Notes: generated from the sequence alone by a model not told the origin. 64,000 nt of DNA from Streptomyces sp. ITFR-16 (GCF_031844705.1 NZ_CP134609.1:4216001-4280000), one strand, 5' to 3'. Shown: positions 42,920-54,113, numbered from the stretch's first letter. Made by a program: numbers and translations.

Positions 42920-44491
42920 ATGAACCGCGATCGCACAGCCCGTTCCAACGACCGTTATTCCCGTACCCGCAGCGGCGGTGCCCCTTCCGGTGGCTCCCGT
43001 TCGGGTGGCGGCTTCCGCTCCGGAGCCCCCCGCCAGGGCGGCCAGGGCCGTTTCGGCGCCCCGGCCCAGCGCTCCGGTGGCGGATACGGCCGCCGGCCCG
43101 CCGCGAAGCAGGGCGAATTCGCGCTGCCGAAGACCATCACCCCCGCGCTGCCGCCCGTCGAGGCCTTCGCCGACCTCGACATGCCCGCGCCGCTGCTGTC
43201 GGCGCTCGCCAACGAGGGCGTCACCGTGCCGTTCCCGATCCAGGCGGCCACCCTGCCCAACTCGCTGGCCGGCCGCGATGTGCTCGGCCGGGGCCGTACC
43301 GGCTCGGGCAAGACGCTCGCCTTCGGGCTGGCGCTGCTGGCCCGCACCGCCGGACGCCGCGCCGACTCCCGGCGCCCGCTGGCCCTGGTCCTCGTCCCCA
43401 CCCGGGAGCTGGCCCAGCAGGTCACCGACGCGCTCACCCCGTACGCCCGCTCGCTGAAGCTGCGGCTGGCCACGGTCGTCGGCGGTATGTCGATCGGCCG
43501 TCAGGCGGCCGCCCTGCGCGGCGGCTCCGAGGTCGTCGTCGCCACGCCGGGCCGGCTCAAGGACCTCATCGAGCGCGGCGACTGCACCCTGGACCGGGTG
43601 TCGATCACCGTCCTCGACGAGGCCGACCAGATGGCCGACATGGGCTTCATGCCGCAGGTCACCGAGCTGCTCGACCAGGTGCAGGCGGAGGGCCAGCGGA
43701 TGCTGTTCTCGGCCACCCTGGACCGCAACGTCGACCTGCTCGTCCGCCGCTACCTGCACGACCCGGTCGTCCACTCGGTCGACCCGGCCGCCGGTGCGGT
43801 GACGACGATGGAGCACCACGTGCTCTACGTCCGGGGCGCCGACAAGTACGCCACCACGACGGAGATCGCCGCCCGCGACGGCCGCGTGATCATGTTCCTG
43901 GACACCAAGCACGCCGTGGACAAGCTCACCGACCACCTGCTCAGCAGCGGGGTCCGGGCGGCCGCGCTGCACGGCGGCAAGTCCCAGCCGCAGCGCACCC
44001 GCACCCTGACCCGGTTCAAGACCGGGCACGTCACGGTGCTGGTCGCCACCAACGTCGCGGCGCGCGGCATCCACGTCGACAACCTCGACCTGGTCGTCAA
44101 CGTCGACCCGCCGAGCGACCACAAGGACTACCTGCACCGCGGCGGCCGCACCGCCCGGGCCGGTGAGTCCGGCAGCGTCGTCACGCTGGTGCTGCCCAAC
44201 CAGCGCCGCGAGATGACGCGGCTGATGGCCGACGCGGGCATCACCCCGCAGATCGCCGAGGTCCGCTCAGGCGAGGCCGAGCTCAGCCGGATCACCGGTG
44301 CGCAGGCGCCCTCGGGCGTGCCCGTCACCATCACCTCGCCGCCGTCCGAGCGGGCCAAGAGCGGCTCGTCCTCGCGCGGCCGGCGCAGCCGTCCGGCGCA
44401 GGCGCGGCGCTCGTCGTCCGCGACGGGCTCGTCGTCCTCGGGCTCGCGGGGCGGCGGCGAACGCCGTCCGGCCGCCGGCCGCGCCGCCTGA
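42920..44491 (+). CDS. DEAD-box RNA helicase
   Basis: The 523-residue protein has an Arg/Gly/Ser-rich N-terminal tail (1-65), then Q motif PFPIQAATLP, motif I GRTGSGKT, motif Ia PTRELAQQ, motif II LDEADQM, motif III FSATL, and in the second domain MFLDTKHAV, LHGGKSQPQR and motif VI HRGGRTARAG. The C-terminal tail is again Ser/Arg/Gly-rich. It unwinds structured RNA, probably with the neighbouring cold-shock protein. ATG 42920 follows GAGGAAGG. A small conserved-looking gene follows 51 bases on. Confidence 0.95.
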   Translation: MNRDRTARSNDRYSRTRSGGAPSGGSRSGGGFRSGAPRQGGQGRFGAPAQRSGGGYGRRPAAKQGEFALPKTITPALPPVEAFADLDMPAPLLSALANEGVTVPFPIQAATLPNSLAGRDVLGRGRTGSGKTLAFGLALLARTAGRRADSRRPLALVLVPTRELAQQVTDALTPYARSLKLRLATVVGGMSIGRQAAALRGGSEVVVATPGRLKDLIERGDCTLDRVSITVLDEADQMADMGFMPQVTELLDQVQAEGQRMLFSATLDRNVDLLVRRYLHDPVVHSVDPAAGAVTTMEHHVLYVRGADKYATTTEIAARDGRVIMFLDTKHAVDKLTDHLLSSGVRAAALHGGKSQPQRTRTLTRFKTGHVTVLVATNVAARGIHVDNLDLVVNVDPPSDHKDYLHRGGRTARAGESGSVVTLVLPNQRREMTRLMADAGITPQIAEVRSGEAELSRITGAQAPSGVPVTITSPPSERAKSGSSSRGRRSRPAQARRSSSATGSSSSGSRGGGERRPAAGRAA

Positions 44492-44542
44492 CCGACCTCC
44501 GCGTTCCCGCCCGGTTCCGTCCCCCGACCCCGTTGAGGCACT

Positions 44543-44854
44543 ATGCGCTGCGTCATCGCCCGTTTCCCGTTCGACCTGTTCAAGCACGAGGTCGAGGAAT
44601 CGATGAAGGGCATCAAGCCCGAACCCGTCACCGGGGACTCGGTGATCATCAGCCGCCGTGTCTACCCGGTCAAGCAGGTGGGTGAGGTCATCACCCGGCA
44701 GGACCGCCGTGACTTCTCGGCCGGTGAGGTGACCCGGGCGCTCTCGCGCCTCGGCTTCACCTGCCGGTCGGTCCCGGCGCCCGCCGCGCCCGTGGTGCTC
44801 AGCCCCCTGGAGGCGGCCTCGGCCGCGCTGGGGACGCCGGGCCAGGACGCCTGA
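44543..44854 (+). CDS. Conserved hypothetical protein (103 aa)
   Basis: The protein reads MRCVIARFPFDLFKHEVEES, then VIISRRVYPVKQVGEVITRQ and FSAGEVTRALSRLGFTCRS, and ends in a Pro/Ala-rich tail. It is soluble and has no motif I can name. Its position directly behind the DEAD-box helicase with the same orientation suggests a role in the same RNA-related or cold-stress unit. Codon bias is normal for the genome, and a hairpin follows, so it is likely a real gene. Confidence 0.75.
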   Translation: MRCVIARFPFDLFKHEVEESMKGIKPEPVTGDSVIISRRVYPVKQVGEVITRQDRRDFSAGEVTRALSRLGFTCRSVPAPAAPVVLSPLEAASAALGTPGQDA

Positions 44855-44868
44855 GCCGACGGCACACC

Positions 44869-44904
44869 GGAGCCCGGCCTTCCCGAGAGGGGAGGCCGGG
44901 CTCC
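44869..44904. terminator. Terminator between convergent helicase and crcB operons
   Basis: A 16-bp stem with one G-T pair (GGAGCCCGGCCTTCCC with GGGGAGGCCGGGCTCC) and the tetraloop GAGA lies between the small gene ending at 44854 and the crcB gene ending at 44930. It can serve both strands. Confidence 0.85.
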
Positions 44905-44929
44905 TTCGTGTGCGGGCGCCGACCGGGAC

Positions 44930-45304
44930 TCAGGCCCAGAGCGCCTCGGCGAGCGTCACCCCGACGAACACCGAGCCGAGCCCCGCGACCACGCTCGCCA
45001 CCACATTGGCCGCCGCGTAGAACCGCGCCCCGTCCTCGGCCAGCCGCAGCGTCTCGTAGCTGAACGTCGAATACGTGGTCAGCGCCCCGCACAGCCCCGT
45101 GCCGATCAGCAGCTGGACGGGGGAGGACGCGGCGCCGGCCGCGACCGCGCCGGTCAGCAGGCCCAGCACCAGGCAGCCGCTCACGTTCACCGCGAACGTG
45201 CCCCAGGGGAAGACGGTGTCGTGGCGGGCCTGCACGGCCCGGTCGGTCAGATAGCGCAGCGGGGCGCCCGCCGCCGCACCGGCGATCACCAGCAGCCAGT
45301 TCAC
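44930..45304 (-). CDS. crcB: Fluoride channel CrcB/Fluc, second copy
   Basis: The 124-residue protein has four hydrophobic helices and the CrcB signatures [23 protein letters not shown] and [14 protein letters not shown]; the TTYSTF stretch lines the fluoride path. Fluc proteins form dual-topology dimers that let F- leave the cell. It overlaps the DUF190 gene by four bases and is the last of three genes. Since two crcB genes are present, a heterodimer is possible. Confidence 0.93.
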   Translation of the reverse strand: MNWLLVIAGAAAGAPLRYLTDRAVQARHDTVFPWGTFAVNVSGCLVLGLLTGAVAAGAASSPVQLLIGTGLCGALTTYSTFSYETLRLAEDGARFYAAANVVASVVAGLGSVFVGVTLAEALWA

Positions 45305-45666
45305 CGCCGCTCCCCGTCTATGTCCGGGTCCGCGTCCGCCCGGCGGGCGATCTCGCAGACGTCCAGGGTGACGGTGCCGTCGCCGGCCGGCTCCATGACC
45401 TGCGGCAGGAAGGCGCGGACCCGGGCCTCGGTGTCCACGATCACGACGACCACCGGCAGCTCCTCGCTCAGCGACAGCAGCCGCTGGGTGTGGATCATCG
45501 AGGAGGCGCCGAAGCCCTCGATGCCCCGGAAGACGCTGGCGCCCGCCAGTCCCGCCGCGTGCGCCCGGTGCACGATCTCGGTGTACGCCGGCCGGTGGTG
45601 CCAGGTGTCGGACTCGCCGACCAGCACGGTGAGCCGCAGGCCGGGTTCGGTCAGGGGTGTCGTCAT
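45301..45666 (-). CDS. DUF190 family protein
   Basis: The 121-residue protein has the PII-like ferredoxin fold of DUF190: [39 protein letters not shown] and [23 protein letters not shown]190 genes are regularly found between two crcB genes and may regulate fluoride export; the ligand is unknown. The start at 45666 overlaps the first crcB (ATGA) and the stop overlaps the second, so all three are coupled. Confidence 0.9.
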   Translation of the reverse strand: MTTPLTEPGLRLTVLVGESDTWHHRPAYTEIVHRAHAAGLAGASVFRGIEGFGASSMIHTQRLLSLSEELPVVVVIVDTEARVRAFLPQVMEPAGDGTVTLDVCEIARRADADPDIDGERR

Positions 45667-46079
45667 GCCTGCCTCCACGCCAGTGCGCGGCGGGTCAGCC
45701 ACACCGCGCTCCACACCGCCGCGAGGGCCGCGAGCAGTGTCAGTCCCAGATACGCGAGGCCGGTGCGGGCCCGGCCCCCGTCCACGAGGCGTTCGATGTC
45801 CACGGCGTAGGTGGAGAAGGTGGTGAACCCGCCCAGCACGCCCGTACCGAAGAACGGCCGCACCAGCCGGTGGGCGGCCCAGACGTCGCTGATCACCACC
45901 ATGAAGACGCCGATGACCGCGCAGCCGATCACATTGACCGTGAGGGTCGTCCACGGGAACGCGCCGGCCGGGGTGGGCCACAGCAGTCCTGCTCCGTAGC
46001 GGGCGGACGACCCGATGGCGCCGCCGAGCGCCACCACCGCGACGACGGCGGCCTGCGGGTGAAGTCTCTTCGTGGACAC
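45663..46079 (-). CDS. crcB: Fluoride channel CrcB/Fluc, first copy
   Basis: The 138-residue protein has four helices and the family patterns [26 protein letters not shown] and [15 protein letters not shown]. It is first in the crcB-DUF190-crcB operon. The GTG at 46079 follows TAGGAGAC closely. The 295 bases upstream, shared with the divergent amidase gene, contain no gene; I looked for a fluoride riboswitch pattern there and did not see one. Confidence 0.93.
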   Translation of the reverse strand: MSTKRLHPQAAVVAVVALGGAIGSSARYGAGLLWPTPAGAFPWTTLTVNVIGCAVIGVFMVVISDVWAAHRLVRPFFGTGVLGGFTTFSTYAVDIERLVDGGRARTGLAYLGLTLLAALAAVWSAVWLTRRALAWRQA

Positions 46080-46374
46080 ACGTCTCCTACCTGCCGGGCG
46101 CCCGCCGGACGCGGGCGCGCATCTGCGCAAGTAGGGACCGTTGGCGGCACATCGGCCGCGGTTCGGGTACGGCGGGCCCCACCGCCGCGCGAGGACCGTC
46201 TCCGGTCTCCGCTGCCCCCAGGATATCGCGGAGGCCGGGCCCGGCCGTCCCGGGTCGGCACCCGCTCTCCCGCACGCCGCTGCCCGCGCGGAATAACCGC
46301 AGGTGAGAGGGGTGCGGTTCACTCGAATGGCCACCCCTTCTGCGGGCCGGGCGGTGAGGCCGCAGGGTGGTCCC

Positions 46375-47151
46375 ATGTGGCTCCGACGCATATGTCTGGG
46401 TGCCGCGGCCCTCCCGCTCGTACTCCTGATTCCGCGGGACGCCCCGGTGCCCTTCGTGCGGCCCGCGCCGCCCGCCGCCCCGGTCCATGAGGCGGCCCGC
46501 GCGGTGCCGAGGCCGGTGGTCGTCACCCGCGCGCAGTGGCACGCGGACGAGAAGATCGTCCGGGAGCGGGCCGTCTACACGGGCCCGGCGCGGGCGGTCT
46601 TCATCCATCACACGGGGGAGACGAACGACTACGACTGCGCCGAGGTGCCCGCGCTGCTGCGGGCGGTCGAGGAGGCCCACATCAAGGGCAACGGCTGGGA
46701 CGACATCGGCTACAACTTCCTCGTCGACCGGTGCGGAACGATCTACGAGGGCCGGGCGGGCGGCATCGACCGGTCGGTGCGCGGGGCGCACACGACGGGC
46801 TTCAACGCCGACAGCGTGGGCATCGCCGTACTGGGCGACTACGGGCGCGGCGAGGAGGTGCCCGCGGCCGTGCTGCGGGCGCTCGCGGAGGTGGCCGCCT
46901 GGAAGCTGCGGCCCGGTGTCGATCCGCGCGGCACGGTACGGCTGGTCTCGACGAACGACGCGAGCCGCTACCCCAAGGGCACCAGCGCCGAGCTGAACGT
47001 CATCTCGGGCCACCGCGACACCTACCAGACCAGCTGCCCCGGCGAGGCGCTGTACTCCGCGCTCCCCTCGATCCGGTCCGCGGCGGCCGCCCTGCGCACG
47101 GGCCGTACGGACACGGAGGACGCCGGCACCCCGCACGACTCTTTGCGCTAG
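46375..47151 (+). CDS. PGRP-type N-acetylmuramoyl-L-alanine amidase
   Basis: The 258-residue protein begins with an N-terminal hydrophobic segment after two arginines ([20 protein letters not shown]), a signal peptide or anchor. The amidase_2/PGRP domain covers about 55-235: FIHHTGE with the first zinc His, [12 protein letters not shown], and [12 protein letters not shown] with the second His and the zinc Cys. It would cleave the peptide stem from peptidoglycan outside the cell. An in-frame ATG at 46327 is the alternative start but lacks a signal-like beginning. Confidence 0.9.
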   Translation: MWLRRICLGAAALPLVLLIPRDAPVPFVRPAPPAAPVHEAARAVPRPVVVTRAQWHADEKIVRERAVYTGPARAVFIHHTGETNDYDCAEVPALLRAVEEAHIKGNGWDDIGYNFLVDRCGTIYEGRAGGIDRSVRGAHTTGFNADSVGIAVLGDYGRGEEVPAAVLRALAEVAAWKLRPGVDPRGTVRLVSTNDASRYPKGTSAELNVISGHRDTYQTSCPGEALYSALPSIRSAAAALRTGRTDTEDAGTPHDSLR

Positions 47152-47197
47152 ATCAAAGATGTGTTATGCCTAGTTCGAAATGGGCTAGGGTGCCGCC

Positions 47198-47791
47198 ATG
47201 TCTGCGACGACCCCGCTCCCCGTGACCCTGACCGGCACCCATGTCCGCCTCGAACCCCTGGACCCCGGCCATCTCGACGGCCTCTTCGCGGCCGGCGGCA
47301 ACGACGAGGAGGTCTGGCGCTGGCAGGGCGGCCCGGCCCCGCGCACCCGGGAGGAGCTCGGCCACAAGCTCACGGCCGTCCTCGACAGCGCCCGGCAGGG
47401 GGCCTGTGTCCCGTTCGCCGTCGTCCACCGGGCGAGCGGACAGGCGATCGGCTGGAGCACGTACATGGACATCGACGTGGACAACGAACGCCTGGAGATC
47501 GGCTCCACGTGGTACGGCCGCGCCCACTGGCGTACGGCGGTCAACTCCGAGACGAAGCTCCTCCTGCTCACCCACGCCTTCGAGGAACTGGGCATGGGGC
47601 GCGTCCAGTTGAAGACCGACCATCTGAACGTACGCTCCCGGGAGGCGATCGCCCGTCTCGGCGCCCGCCACGAGGGAGTGCTGCGCCGCCACCGCCGCCG
47701 CCCCGACGGGACCTGGCGCGACACGGTCTATTTCTCACTGCTCGCCGAGGAGTGGCCGCAGGCCAAGGCCCGCCTGTCGCAACGGCTCTGA
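47198..47791 (+). CDS. GNAT acetyltransferase, RimJ/RimL type
   Basis: The 197-residue protein shows the RimJ/L pattern: VRLEPLDPGHLDGLF at the start, IGWSTYMDIDVDNERLEIGS, then a shortened acetyl-CoA site and LNVRSREAIARLGARHEGVL near the end. Such enzymes acetylate protein N-termini or small amines. TAGGGT (47187-47192) lies six bases before the ATG, so the message is probably leaderless. The target is unknown. Confidence 0.88.
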   Translation: MSATTPLPVTLTGTHVRLEPLDPGHLDGLFAAGGNDEEVWRWQGGPAPRTREELGHKLTAVLDSARQGACVPFAVVHRASGQAIGWSTYMDIDVDNERLEIGSTWYGRAHWRTAVNSETKLLLLTHAFEELGMGRVQLKTDHLNVRSREAIARLGARHEGVLRRHRRRPDGTWRDTVYFSLLAEEWPQAKARLSQRL

Positions 47792-47810
47792 CGGACCGTC
47801 GTGCGAGCCC

Positions 47811-47970
47811 GTGTCCACCGACCGGTGGACATCGAACGTGGAGATCGGCCGCCGGCTGTTCATCGGCGAGGCCACCGTGAAGACCCATCTGCTGCGGATC
47901 TTCGCCAAGCTCGACGCCAGCGACCGCACCCGCGCGGTGGTGGTCGCGATGAACGGCGGTCTGCTGCAAC
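47811..47970 (+). pseudogene. Remnant of a LuxR-type response regulator (DNA-binding end)
   Basis: About 45 residues, NVEIGRRLFIGEATVKTHLL and RIFAKLDASDRTRAVVVAMN, are a clear GerE/LuxR helix-turn-helix. Everything N-terminal (receiver domain) is missing, the first part of the HTH is gone, and the frame runs on without its own stop into the antisense of glnK. It is a leftover of a deleted two-component regulator. Confidence 0.8.
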
Positions 47971-47993
47971 GCCGTCAGGGCCGGGTCCGGGTC

Positions 47994-49681
<1,688 letters not shown>

Positions 49682-49742
49682 GGGGGGAGTCCCTCCTCGG
49701 GGCGGCGTGCGGTGGGGGCGACTGCGAGCGTGACCGTCCCGC

Positions 49743-49780
49743 GTTTCGGCAAGGGGACCCCGGTGTTTCCGCCGTATTTC
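49743..49780 (-). promoter_or_regulatory. GlnR box of amtB-glnK
   Basis: Read on the minus strand the order is GAAAT-n6-GAAAC-n6-GTCCC-n6-GAAAC, with exact 6-base spacing throughout. This fits the Streptomyces GlnR consensus gTnAC-n6-GaAAC repeated twice; three of the four boxes are good. GlnR is the global nitrogen regulator and activates amtB under nitrogen limitation. The box ends 62 bases before the GTG of amtB, the usual place for activation. Confidence 0.8.
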
Positions 49781-49893
49781 ATTGCCCGGGCATTGCCGAA
49801 ATCTCACGGGGGCGGGAGGCGGGCGGCGTGCGTGCTTTCACCAGCGGCCGGAGCAGGGGCCGGGTCGGCAGCGGGCGGGTCGGAGCGGCCGGG

Positions 49894-51573
49894 TCAGCAG
49901 CCGCCGGTGAAGCGGGCGAGCCCGTACGCGGAGTGCAGCCGGTACGTCCCGCCCTTCCGCACGGTCAGCTCGGTCCACTCGCCGTTCTGCCGCAGGCACG
50001 CCCCGCCGCTCCCACCGCCGTCGCCGACGGCCTGCACACGCAGCCAGGGCGAGTAGGCCACGCGTACGGTCACCGAGCCCGCATGGGGCATCCGTACCAC
50101 CAGCTCGGCGTCGTCCCCGCCGACGACGGACGCGGGCGCCGGCACCAGCGGCGTCGCCTCCCGCACCCGGTAGACCGTCCAGCCGTCGTCCTGCCACACG
50201 CGCTCCAGCCAGGGCCGGCCCGCGCGCACCAGGGCCGCCTCGGACTCGGCCGGTCCGTCGGGCCGGCCGTGGGGCAGGACCACGAAGCCCACGGCCCAGT
50301 GGTCCAGCCAGGCCCGGTAGTCGGCCGGCGAGAGCGCCCCGCCGTCCCCGTGCGCGTAGAAGAGCCGCCCGCGTTCGACGTCGAGCTGACGGTTCCAGCC
50401 CCGGGCCAGCGAGACGTACGGGGAGAGGACGGCCGCCTCCCGGTGGTTGCGGGCCGGGACGACCTCGACCCGGGTGCGCTCGGCGCCGAGGCGGCGCAGT
50501 TCACCGACGACGCCCTCGGTGCCGGACGCCCAGGACGGCACCTCGGTGGAGACCCGCAGGTCGTCGACCGTCTTGTCGACGAGCCACTGGGCGGACAGCG
50601 CGAGGGCGGCGGCCAGCACGACCGTACGGACCCACGCCTTCTCCCGTACGACGTCCATGACGGCCACGAACAGCACGGGCAGGGCGACGAGACCGAGCAG
50701 CCGCTCGACGTTCGTCCCGATCGGTGAGGCCACGAGGAACGTCAGCACGACGCCGACCGCGTACACCACGGCCCCGTGACGCGGCACCCGCCACTCCCGC
50801 CCCCGCGGCGCCGCGGCCGCCAGCGCGGCGCAGACGACGAGCGGCATCCACAACCGGTTCGCGTGCATGGGCTGTTCGCCCTGGAAGGGGAAGAGCACGG
50901 TGGTGGCACCCACGACGGCGAAGAACGGCGCCATCAGCACGGCGCCCCTTCGCCACTGCCGGTCGAGAAGGCGGGCCGCCCCCACCACGACGAGGAACAG
51001 CCCCGCCACCGGACTGGCCATCGTCGCCAGCGCCCCGGCGACGACGGCGGTCACGGCGCGGTGCGCGTACACGCAGGCGACGAGGGCGATGGCGACACCG
51101 AGAGCGAAGGTCGTACGTCCCGACGCGACGTTGCACCACAGCGCGAACGCGGCCAGCAGCGAGGCGACGAGCGCATGGCGCGTGCCCGTACGGACGAGGA
51201 GGCGGGCCATCAGCCAGGTGGCCGCGATCCCGGCGACGACGGACACCGTCCGGACCCCGAGGAGGGCCATCAGGTACGAGGAGAAGACGCTGTAGTTGGC
51301 GGTGTGCATCCCGCCGTACCAGGAGAGGTTGTACGCCGAGCCCGGGTGGCGCGCGGTGAAGCCCGACCAGGCCTGCTGGGCGGCGAGATCGCCCCCGCCG
51401 GTGGCCAGGAGGGCGGCCCACACGGCGTACAGCGGGACCACGGCCGCGACGGCGACGAGCGGCACGCGGTGGCGGTGCCACCAGGGCCGAAGGCCGTCCG
51501 GCTCCTGCGGCCGGTGGTCCCGCCGCTGGTCCCTGTCGCCCGCATCCGCCCGCACCGCTCCGCTCACACCCAC
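49894..51573 (-). CDS. Polytopic membrane protein, GT-C-like
   Basis: The 559-residue protein starts with a basic, Asp/Arg-rich cytosolic part, then has about 10 or 11 hydrophobic helices (residues 40-330). A roughly 200-residue extracytoplasmic domain follows with ARNHREAAVLSPYVSLARGWNRQ-like sequence and a C-terminal beta-rich end that contains a Cys pair. The layout, with an acidic loop between the first helices (TARHPGSAYNLSWYGGMH), is like membrane glycosyltransferases of the GT-C fold, but no sequence motif proves it. GTG 51573 is the most upstream start. Neighbours give no hint of function. Confidence 0.72.
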   Translation of the reverse strand: MGVSGAVRADAGDRDQRRDHRPQEPDGLRPWWHRHRVPLVAVAAVVPLYAVWAALLATGGGDLAAQQAWSGFTARHPGSAYNLSWYGGMHTANYSVFSSYLMALLGVRTVSVVAGIAATWLMARLLVRTGTRHALVASLLAAFALWCNVASGRTTFALGVAIALVACVYAHRAVTAVVAGALATMASPVAGLFLVVVGAARLLDRQWRRGAVLMAPFFAVVGATTVLFPFQGEQPMHANRLWMPLVVCAALAAAAPRGREWRVPRHGAVVYAVGVVLTFLVASPIGTNVERLLGLVALPVLFVAVMDVVREKAWVRTVVLAAALALSAQWLVDKTVDDLRVSTEVPSWASGTEGVVGELRRLGAERTRVEVVPARNHREAAVLSPYVSLARGWNRQLDVERGRLFYAHGDGGALSPADYRAWLDHWAVGFVVLPHGRPDGPAESEAALVRAGRPWLERVWQDDGWTVYRVREATPLVPAPASVVGGDDAELVVRMPHAGSVTVRVAYSPWLRVQAVGDGGGSGGACLRQNGEWTELTVRKGGTYRLHSAYGLARFTGGC

Positions 51574-51709
51574 CCGGCAACCCTACGGCCCGGCGGGGCT
51601 CCGCCCGGCGGACGGATTTCGCGGCCTGCGGGCGCGTCCGTGATCTCATCTCTCCCACCGAACCGCGTGCCGGCGGGCATGCGGGGTGTACCCGAAGGGA
51701 TGGAGAGGC

Positions 51710-52687
51710 ATGACCAGCGAGAACGCGGGACTGTACGAACTTCTCGACGACCGGTTCCGCACGGGGCGGTGCATGAACGGCGACGACGGCCTGGAGGTCC
51801 TGTACACCGGCTGCCGGTGGGCCGAGGGCCCGGTCTATCTGCCCGCCTGGCGGCAGGTGATCTGGAGCGACATCCCCAACGACCGGATGCTGCGCTGGGA
51901 CGAGGAGACGGGCGCGGTCAGCGTCTTCCGCCGCTCGGCGGGACACACCAACGGCAACACCCTCGACCGCGAGGGGCGCCTCATCACCTGCGAACAGGGC
52001 AACCGCCGCGTCACCCGCACCGAGCACGACGGCACGGTCACCGTGCTGGCCGACCGCTGGCAGGGCAAGCGGCTGAACAGCCCGAACGACGCGGCGGTCA
52101 AGTCCGACGGCTCGATCTGGTTCTCCGACCCGGACTTCGGGATCACCAGCGACTACGAGGGCTACCGCGCGGAGAGCGAGATCGGCGCCAACAACGTCTA
52201 CCGCATCGATCCGGCCACCGGGGAGGTACGGCTCGTCGCGGACGGCTTCGGCGCCCCGAACGGCCTGGTCTTCTCGGCCGACGAGCAGCGGCTGTACGTC
52301 TCCGACACCCGCGCCGGATGCATCCGCGTCTTCGGCGTACGGGAGGACGGCACGCTCTCGCACGGCGAGGTCTTCGCGGAGGCGGGCGCCCGCAAGGAGG
52401 CCCGCTTCGACAACCTCCGCTTCGACGACGGCGGCCGGCTCTGGGCCGCCGCGATGAACGACGGCGTGCACTGCTACGACCCGGACGGCACGCTCATCGG
52501 ACGCCTCAACGTCCCGGAGGCGGTCGCCAACATCTCCTGGGGCGGCGCGAAGCGCAACCGCCTCTTCATCACCGCGGAGACGAGTCTCTACTCGGTGGTG
52601 ATGGGCGTGACGGGAACCCACCCGACGGGCCCGGGCCGCCGCCCGTGGCTCGGCCAGGGCGCGTTCAAACGGTGCTCCCTGGCGTGA
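51710..52687 (+). CDS. SMP-30/gluconolactonase-family lactonase
   Basis: The 325-residue protein is a six-bladed propeller of the SMP-30 family. Metal ligands are visible: E39 in CRWAEGPVYLP, Asn in LNSPNDAAVKSDG, and the Asn/Asp of GAPNGLVFSADEQRLYVSD. It would hydrolyse a sugar lactone to the acid in the cytosol. ATG 51710 is preceded by GGAGAGG. Its gene is followed by the xylanase gene and may share a role in plant-sugar use, which is an inference from position. Confidence 0.88.
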   Translation: MTSENAGLYELLDDRFRTGRCMNGDDGLEVLYTGCRWAEGPVYLPAWRQVIWSDIPNDRMLRWDEETGAVSVFRRSAGHTNGNTLDREGRLITCEQGNRRVTRTEHDGTVTVLADRWQGKRLNSPNDAAVKSDGSIWFSDPDFGITSDYEGYRAESEIGANNVYRIDPATGEVRLVADGFGAPNGLVFSADEQRLYVSDTRAGCIRVFGVREDGTLSHGEVFAEAGARKEARFDNLRFDDGGRLWAAAMNDGVHCYDPDGTLIGRLNVPEAVANISWGGAKRNRLFITAETSLYSVVMGVTGTHPTGPGRRPWLGQGAFKRCSLA

Positions 52688-52688
52688 C

Positions 52689-52855
52689 CGAAACTTTCGA
52701 AAGCGGTCGAGGGTGAGTCGCGGGGTTCCGCACGGAACCCCGCAACTCCCTTGTTTGCAACCTGACATCAAGGCGTGTTGATCTGCAAAAATGCTCAACC
52801 CCCTCTCCTTTCAAGGCAGTCGATAGTTTCGAAATAATTGCCGAAAGCATTGACA
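52689..52855 (+). promoter_or_regulatory. Xylanase promoter region with CGAAA/TTTCG palindromes
   Basis: The 248-base gap before the xylanase gene contains CGAAA-C-TTTCG (52689-52699), a perfect inverted repeat overlapping CTTTCGAAAG, and a second site GTTTCGAAAT (52826-52835) followed by CCGAAAGC. TTGACA (52850-52855) is a consensus -35; the -10 17 bases on, AACACT, is weak. Palindromes of this CGAAACTTTCG type are known, as I recall, from xylanase promoters of S. lividans, where they mediate repression. Confidence 0.6.
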
Positions 52856-52935
52856 GCCCCTGGGGCCGGTCCAACACTGATCGCCGTCGATAGGCCTCAA
52901 CTTCCAACGGCCTTACGAGGACGAGGAGGAGCCCC

Positions 52936-53982
52936 ATGTACGACGCACCCGCACGCCCGGCAAGCCGCTCCCGCAGCAGCTCCGGATCGCTGCACCGCAC
53001 CGGAACGCCGCACCGTCTCAGGCTGTTCATCCGCAGTGCCTTCGCCCTGGCGATGGCCGCCGTCGCCGCGATCGCCCTGCCCGCGACCGCCAGCGCCGAC
53101 ACGACGGTCACCTCGAACCGGACCGGGACCGACAACGGCTACTACTACTCGTTCTGGACCGACAGCCCCGGCACGGTGTCGATGAACCTGGGCTCCGGCG
53201 GCACCTACGGCACGTCGTGGAGCAACACCGGCAACTTCGTCGCCGGCAAGGGCTGGAGCACCGGCGGCCGCCGGAGCGTGAGCTACTCGGGCACCTTCAA
53301 CCCCTCCGGCAACGCCTACCTGGCCCTCTACGGCTGGTCGACCAACCCCCTCGTCGAGTACTACATCGTCGACAACTGGGGCACCTACCGCCCCACCGGA
53401 ACCTTCAAGGGCACCGTCACCAGCGACGGCGGCACGTACGACATCTACGAGACGACCCGGACCAAAGCCCCCTCCATCGAGGGCACCCGGACCTTCAACC
53501 AGTACTGGAGCGTCCGCCAGTCCAAGCGGACCGGCGGCACCATCACCACCGGCAACCACTTCGACGCCTGGGCCCAGCACGGCATGAACCTCGGCACCTT
53601 CAACTACATGATCATGGCCACCGAGGGCTACCAGAGCAGCGGCAGCTCCACCATCACCCTGGGCAGCACGTCCGGAGGCGGCGGCGACAACGGCAGTGGC
53701 GGAGGCGGTGGCAACGGCGGCTGCACCGCCACTCTGTCCGCCGGCGAGAAGTGGAGCGACCGCTACAACCTCAACGTGGCGGTCAGCGGGTCCAGCAACT
53801 GGACCGTGAGCGTGAACGTCCCGTCCCCCGAGAAGATCCTCTCCACCTGGAACATCAGCGCAAGCTACCCGAGCGCCCAGGTCCTCACCGCCAAACCCAA
53901 CGGCAGCGGCAACAACTTCGGCCTCACCCTCCAGGCCAACGGCAACTGGACCTGGCCCACGGTCTCCTGCAACGCAAGCTGA
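52936..53982 (+). CDS. Secreted GH11 endo-1,4-beta-xylanase with binding module
   Basis: The 348-residue protein has a long signal peptide (about 1-54, ending PATASAD), a GH11 jelly roll (about 55-240) with nucleophile E141 in [14 protein letters not shown] and acid/base E230 in [10 protein letters not shown], a Gly/Ser/Asn linker, and a C-terminal 82-residue module with a terminal Cys pair and exposed Trp residues (NWTVSV, TWNISA, GNWTWP), resembling a carbohydrate-binding module of family 2. It degrades xylan outside the cell. The signal may be Tat-type, but only RS and RT pairs are seen, so Sec is as likely. Confidence 0.94.
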   Translation: MYDAPARPASRSRSSSGSLHRTGTPHRLRLFIRSAFALAMAAVAAIALPATASADTTVTSNRTGTDNGYYYSFWTDSPGTVSMNLGSGGTYGTSWSNTGNFVAGKGWSTGGRRSVSYSGTFNPSGNAYLALYGWSTNPLVEYYIVDNWGTYRPTGTFKGTVTSDGGTYDIYETTRTKAPSIEGTRTFNQYWSVRQSKRTGGTITTGNHFDAWAQHGMNLGTFNYMIMATEGYQSSGSSTITLGSTSGGGGDNGSGGGGGNGGCTATLSAGEKWSDRYNLNVAVSGSSNWTVSVNVPSPEKILSTWNISASYPSAQVLTAKPNGSGNNFGLTLQANGNWTWPTVSCNAS

Positions 53983-54063
53983 GCCCCTGCGCCCCGGCCC
54001 TGCCCCTCTGACCCCGACCCCCTAACCCCGACCCCCTGATCCCCTCAGCGCACCTCCCCCCCC

Positions 54064-54098
54064 GGTGGGGCGGCGGCCCCCGAGCCCGCCGCCCCACC
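54064..54098. terminator. Terminator between xylanase and GT2 genes
   Basis: A perfect 13-bp stem (GGTGGGGCGGCGG with its complement at 54086-54098) with the loop CCCCCGAGC lies between the convergent genes. Just before it (54005-54045) are imperfect direct repeats of CCCCGACCCCCT. Confidence 0.82.
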
Positions 54099-54113
54099 CG
54101 CCGGCGGACCGGC

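Noticed and set aside
46080-46374. Possible fluoride riboswitch before the crcB operon
   Set aside because: No conserved fluoride-riboswitch core could be seen on the minus strand; a model scan would be needed to decide.
50501-52798. 765-residue minus-strand frame
   Set aside because: It overlaps the membrane protein gene in another frame and is antisense to the lactonase; it has only low-complexity sequence.
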